Assembly (NCBI GenBank): GCA_009703975.1
Contig: WLFB01000054.1
Coordinates: 1-7,450 of the forward strand
From: Actinomycetota bacterium
GTDB lineage: Bacteria; Actinomycetota; Acidimicrobiia; Acidimicrobiales; Ilumatobacteraceae
Direction of reading: 5' to 3'
DNA length: 7,450 nucleotides
A program made the translations under genes and the position numbers. Below the pieces are notes generated by a model. That model saw only the letters and a program-made list of their open reading frames with translations, did no database searches and had not been told where the DNA came from. Positions 5,134 through 7,450 of this stretch are shown one piece after another (positions within the stretch are counted from its first letter, which is position 1; each line of letters begins with the position of its first letter).

Positions 5134-5166
5134 GTGAAGATCAAAGTCTTAAAAGAAATGGCCTAA
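5134..5166 (+). other. Possible 10-codon leader ORF ending at the lepA start
   Basis: A GTG at 5134 opens ten codons (GTG AAG ATC ... ATG GCC) ending in TAA at 5164-5166, which overlaps the lepA ATG as TAATG. The frame can also begin at GTG 5107 (19 codons) or ATG 5158 (2 codons). TAATG junctions can let a terminating ribosome restart on the next gene. There is no protein similarity to support it; the argument is position alone. Confidence 0.25.
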
Positions 5167-6950
5167 TGGATTTAGCTTTAATAAGAAACTTCTCGATCAT
5201 CGCCCATATTGATCATGGTAAATCGACACTTTCTGACCGAATTTTAGAGATGACAAATGCGGTTGAGGCGAGAGCGATGCGGGCTCAGTATCTCGACACG
5301 ATGGATCTCGAACGTGAGCGCGGTATCACGATCAAAGCCCAAAATGTGCGCGTCAGTTGGAAGGGCAACACGCTGCATCTGATTGATACTCCGGGTCACG
5401 TTGACTTCGGATATGAAGTGAGTCGCTCGCTGGCTGCTTGTGAAGGTGTTGTGCTGGTGGTTGACGCCGCTCAAGGCATCGAAGCGCAGACTTTAGCAAA
5501 CTGCTATTTAGCGCTTGAGAATAATTTAGAGATTGTTGCCGCCTTAAATAAAATCGATCTTCCGGCTGCAGACCCTGACCGATATGCGATGGAGATTGAA
5601 AAGGTTCTTGGCATTCGTGCTGAAGATATTTTGCGAATTTCAGCGAAGACCGGCCATGGAGTACCAGAGTTATTGGATGCAATCGTCGAAAGAATTCCCG
5701 CGCCGAAAGGTGACCCGGAGGCCGCGTTGCAGGCTTTGATTTTTGATAGTCAGTATGACCAATATCGCGGTGTGGTTTCGTCAATTCGCGTGATGAATGG
5801 TCGTATTAGTAGCGCGGACAAGCTGCGATTTATGCAAACTAACGCTGTGCACGAAGCACTTGAAGTTGGCGTGCGCCGCCCAGTGCCGTCACCAGTTGAT
5901 GAACTTGGGCCAGGTGAAGTTGGATATTTAATCGCAGGAATCAAAGATGTTGGTGAAGCACGAAGTGGCGAAACTGTAACCCACGAAGCACGACAAGCAA
6001 CTGAGGCTCTCGCTGGTTATAGCGATCCGAAGCCGATGGTTTTCTGTGGATTGTTTCCAATTGATGCTGACGACTTTGAAACTCTGCGTGAAAGTTTGCA
6101 AAAATTAAAACTCAATGACGCTTCAATTAGTTATCTGCCAGAGTCTTCAGGTGCGCTTGGTTTTGGTTTTAGGTGTGGCTTTCTCGGTTTGTTGCATATG
6201 GAGATCGTTAAAGAACGACTTGAGCGCGAATTTAACTTGGCGCTAATCGCAACTGCACCGTCAGTGCAATATCAAGTAACAAAAACAGACGGCTCGTTAG
6301 AAATTGTTGATAACCCTGCAGAGTTGCCGCCGACTGTGTATATCAAGTCGATTCAAGAGCCTTATTTTAAAGTGAACATTATTACTCCGAAGGATTACAC
6401 CGGAACTCTTATGGACCTTTGCCAAACTCGCCGTGGCGAACTCGGCAAACTTGAGTATCTTTCGCCAGAGAGAGTTGAGTTGCACTATCTGATTCCGCTT
6501 GCTGAAGTTGTTGTTGACTTCTTTGATCAAATGAAGAGCCGTTCGCAGGGCTATGCAAGTCTCGACTATGAGCTCGACGGCTACCGCGAGTCAGATCTAG
6601 TAAAAGTCGATCTATTTCTAAATGCAATTGCTGCAGATGCTTTCAGCACAATCGTGCATCGCGATAAGGCTTATGACTATGGTAAGCGGATGTGCGAGAA
6701 ACTCAGAGAGCTGATTCCGCGACAGATGTTTGATGTGCCGATTCAGGCTGCAATCGGCGGCAAGTTCATCGCTCGTGAAACAGTAAAGGCTAAACGTAAA
6801 GATGTTTTAGCAAAGTGTTATGGCGGAGATATTTCGCGTAAGCGCAAACTTCTTGAAAAACAAAAAGAAGGCAAAAAGAAAATGAAGTCAATTGGTCGCG
6901 TTGAAATACCCGGCGATGTGTTTATCTCGGCTTTAAAACTCGACGACTGA
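5166..6950 (+). CDS. lepA: Elongation factor 4 (LepA), translation GTPase
   Basis: The 594-residue protein has the full LepA length and all five GTPase motifs: AHIDHGKST (G1, 13-21), RGITIK (G2, 52-57), DTPGH (G3, 74-78), NKID (G4, 128-131) and SAK (G5, 159-161). The beta-barrel domain, EF-G-like domains III and V ([16 protein letters not shown] onward) and the LepA-specific basic C-terminal domain ([20 protein letters not shown] region) follow. LepA/EF4 is a ribosome-dependent GTPase linked to back-translocation and, in later work, to 30S subunit biogenesis or initiation; it acts in the cytosol and at the membrane. A small oddity is DFGYEVSRS (80-88), where E. coli LepA has DFSYEVSRS. ATG 5166 is the only start codon near the conserved N-terminus, preceded only by a weak purine stretch. 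An MFS gene follows after 13 bp. Confidence 0.97.
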   Translation: MDLALIRNFSIIAHIDHGKSTLSDRILEMTNAVEARAMRAQYLDTMDLERERGITIKAQNVRVSWKGNTLHLIDTPGHVDFGYEVSRSLAACEGVVLVVDAAQGIEAQTLANCYLALENNLEIVAALNKIDLPAADPDRYAMEIEKVLGIRAEDILRISAKTGHGVPELLDAIVERIPAPKGDPEAALQALIFDSQYDQYRGVVSSIRVMNGRISSADKLRFMQTNAVHEALEVGVRRPVPSPVDELGPGEVGYLIAGIKDVGEARSGETVTHEARQATEALAGYSDPKPMVFCGLFPIDADDFETLRESLQKLKLNDASISYLPESSGALGFGFRCGFLGLLHMEIVKERLEREFNLALIATAPSVQYQVTKTDGSLEIVDNPAELPPTVYIKSIQEPYFKVNIITPKDYTGTLMDLCQTRRGELGKLEYLSPERVELHYLIPLAEVVVDFFDQMKSRSQGYASLDYELDGYRESDLVKVDLFLNAIAADAFSTIVHRDKAYDYGKRMCEKLRELIPRQMFDVPIQAAIGGKFIARETVKAKRKDVLAKCYGGDISRKRKLLEKQKEGKKKMKSIGRVEIPGDVFISALKLDD

Positions 6951-6963
6951 TTTAAAAATAATT

Positions 6964-7450
6964 ATGTCCGACAATCGAAGCGGTATTTTTCGCTCTCTTA
7001 AATATTTTAATGCGAAGATATTCTTTACCAGCCTTCTAGTTTCAAATATCGGTAGTTGGCTTCAATTAACGGCTTCATCGCTTTTGCTTTATCGATTAAC
7101 TGGAAACGCAGCAAATCTTGGTTATAACGTCGCCTTTCAGTTTTTACCGATGTTGTTTTTTGGTACTTGGTGCGGGGCTTTGGCTGATCGTCATAATCGT
7201 CGACGGATTGCGATAATTACCCAAAGCGCACTTGCATGCCAAGCATTTTTGCTCGGAGTGCTCGATTTAGCTGGGCTCGTAAATGTACCTATTGTGTACG
7301 CGCTATCGCTTTTGCTCGGCGTCATCGGTGCATTTGATAATCCTGCTAGGCGCGGGCTTGTCACCGAACTTGTGCCACCAGTTGATTTGCCAAACGCGAT
7401 GTCTTTAAATACAGCCGTGATGACTGGCTCTCGAGTTTTCGGTGCGGCAA
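6964..7450 (+). CDS. Major facilitator superfamily permease (EntS/MFS_3-like), 5' part only
   Basis: My translation from ATG 6964 stays open for 162 codons to the window edge. It shows membrane segments near 19-43, 52-74, 82-104 and 108-124. The MFS motif A lies between segments 2 and 3 as GALADRHNRRR (71-81, with G71, D75 and R76). The signature GAFDNPARRGLVTELVP (122-138) and the following NAMSLNTAVM are typical of the MFS_3 group that includes the enterobactin exporter EntS and many actinobacterial efflux permeases. The substrate cannot be told from this part; proton-driven export is the family expectation. The gene begins 13 bp after the lepA stop, in an A/T-rich spacer with no Shine-Dalgarno or clear promoter, so cotranscription with lepA is likely. 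Its last base in the window is the first of codon 163. Confidence 0.88.
   Translation, partial: MSDNRSGIFRSLKYFNAKIFFTSLLVSNIGSWLQLTASSLLLYRLTGNAANLGYNVAFQFLPMLFFGTWCGALADRHNRRRIAIITQSALACQAFLLGVLDLAGLVNVPIVYALSLLLGVIGAFDNPARRGLVTELVPPVDLPNAMSLNTAVMTGSRVFGAA

Noticed and set aside
5353..5784. 143-codon open frame antisense to lepA
   Set aside because: Fully inside the conserved LepA GTPase domain; no motif of its own.

Overview
The window reads as a chromosomal segment of an actinobacterium with unusually low G+C (about 47% in the lines I sampled by eye). The gene order comEA, comEC, holA, rpsT (opposite strand), lepA is a block familiar from actinobacteria such as mycobacteria, and the thioredoxin/TPR protein and the phosphotransferase fragment look actinobacterial too. 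Low G+C, very tight spacing and several starts that look leaderless would suit a streamlined aquatic lineage (for example Nanopelagicales-like acI or an acidimicrobial group). That placement is inference and cannot be settled from this window.

Layout. Positions 1-300 (minus) hold the first 100 codons of an aminoglycoside-phosphotransferase-fold gene. Divergent from it is a YbbN/CnoX-type thioredoxin (378-1082, plus). Then come comEA (1131-1871, plus), a small membrane protein of unknown function on the opposite strand (1876-2319, minus), comEC (2318-3736, plus) and holA (3733-4773, plus, overlapping comEC by 4 bases). rpsT (4777-5043, minus) faces holA tail to tail. A 122-bp divergent regulatory region follows, then lepA (5166-6950, plus) and the first 162 codons of an MFS permease (6964 to the right edge, plus).

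How the genes relate. ComEA (membrane-anchored DNA receptor) and ComEC (DNA channel) form the core of a DNA-uptake machine. holA (clamp-loader delta), rpsT (ribosomal protein S20) and lepA (translation GTPase EF4) are housekeeping genes that travel with them. No pilus or ComF/DprA genes lie within the window.

Most of the window is ordinary conserved biology, and I see no mobile element, CRISPR array, tRNA, rRNA or toxin-antitoxin pair. The part most worth a second look is the unknown membrane gene inserted antisense between comEA and comEC. Its start codon overlaps the comEC start codon as CATG, and its stop lies 4 bp from the comEA stop, so any comEA-comEC read-through transcript would be antisense to all of it. 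Secondary points are a recurring TANNNT box 6-8 nt before the start codons of four genes, a 12-bp tandem repeat that sets tether length in ComEA, and a dyad-rich lepA leader with a mini-ORF ending in TAATG at the lepA start. No stretch longer than 300 bp lacks a gene.
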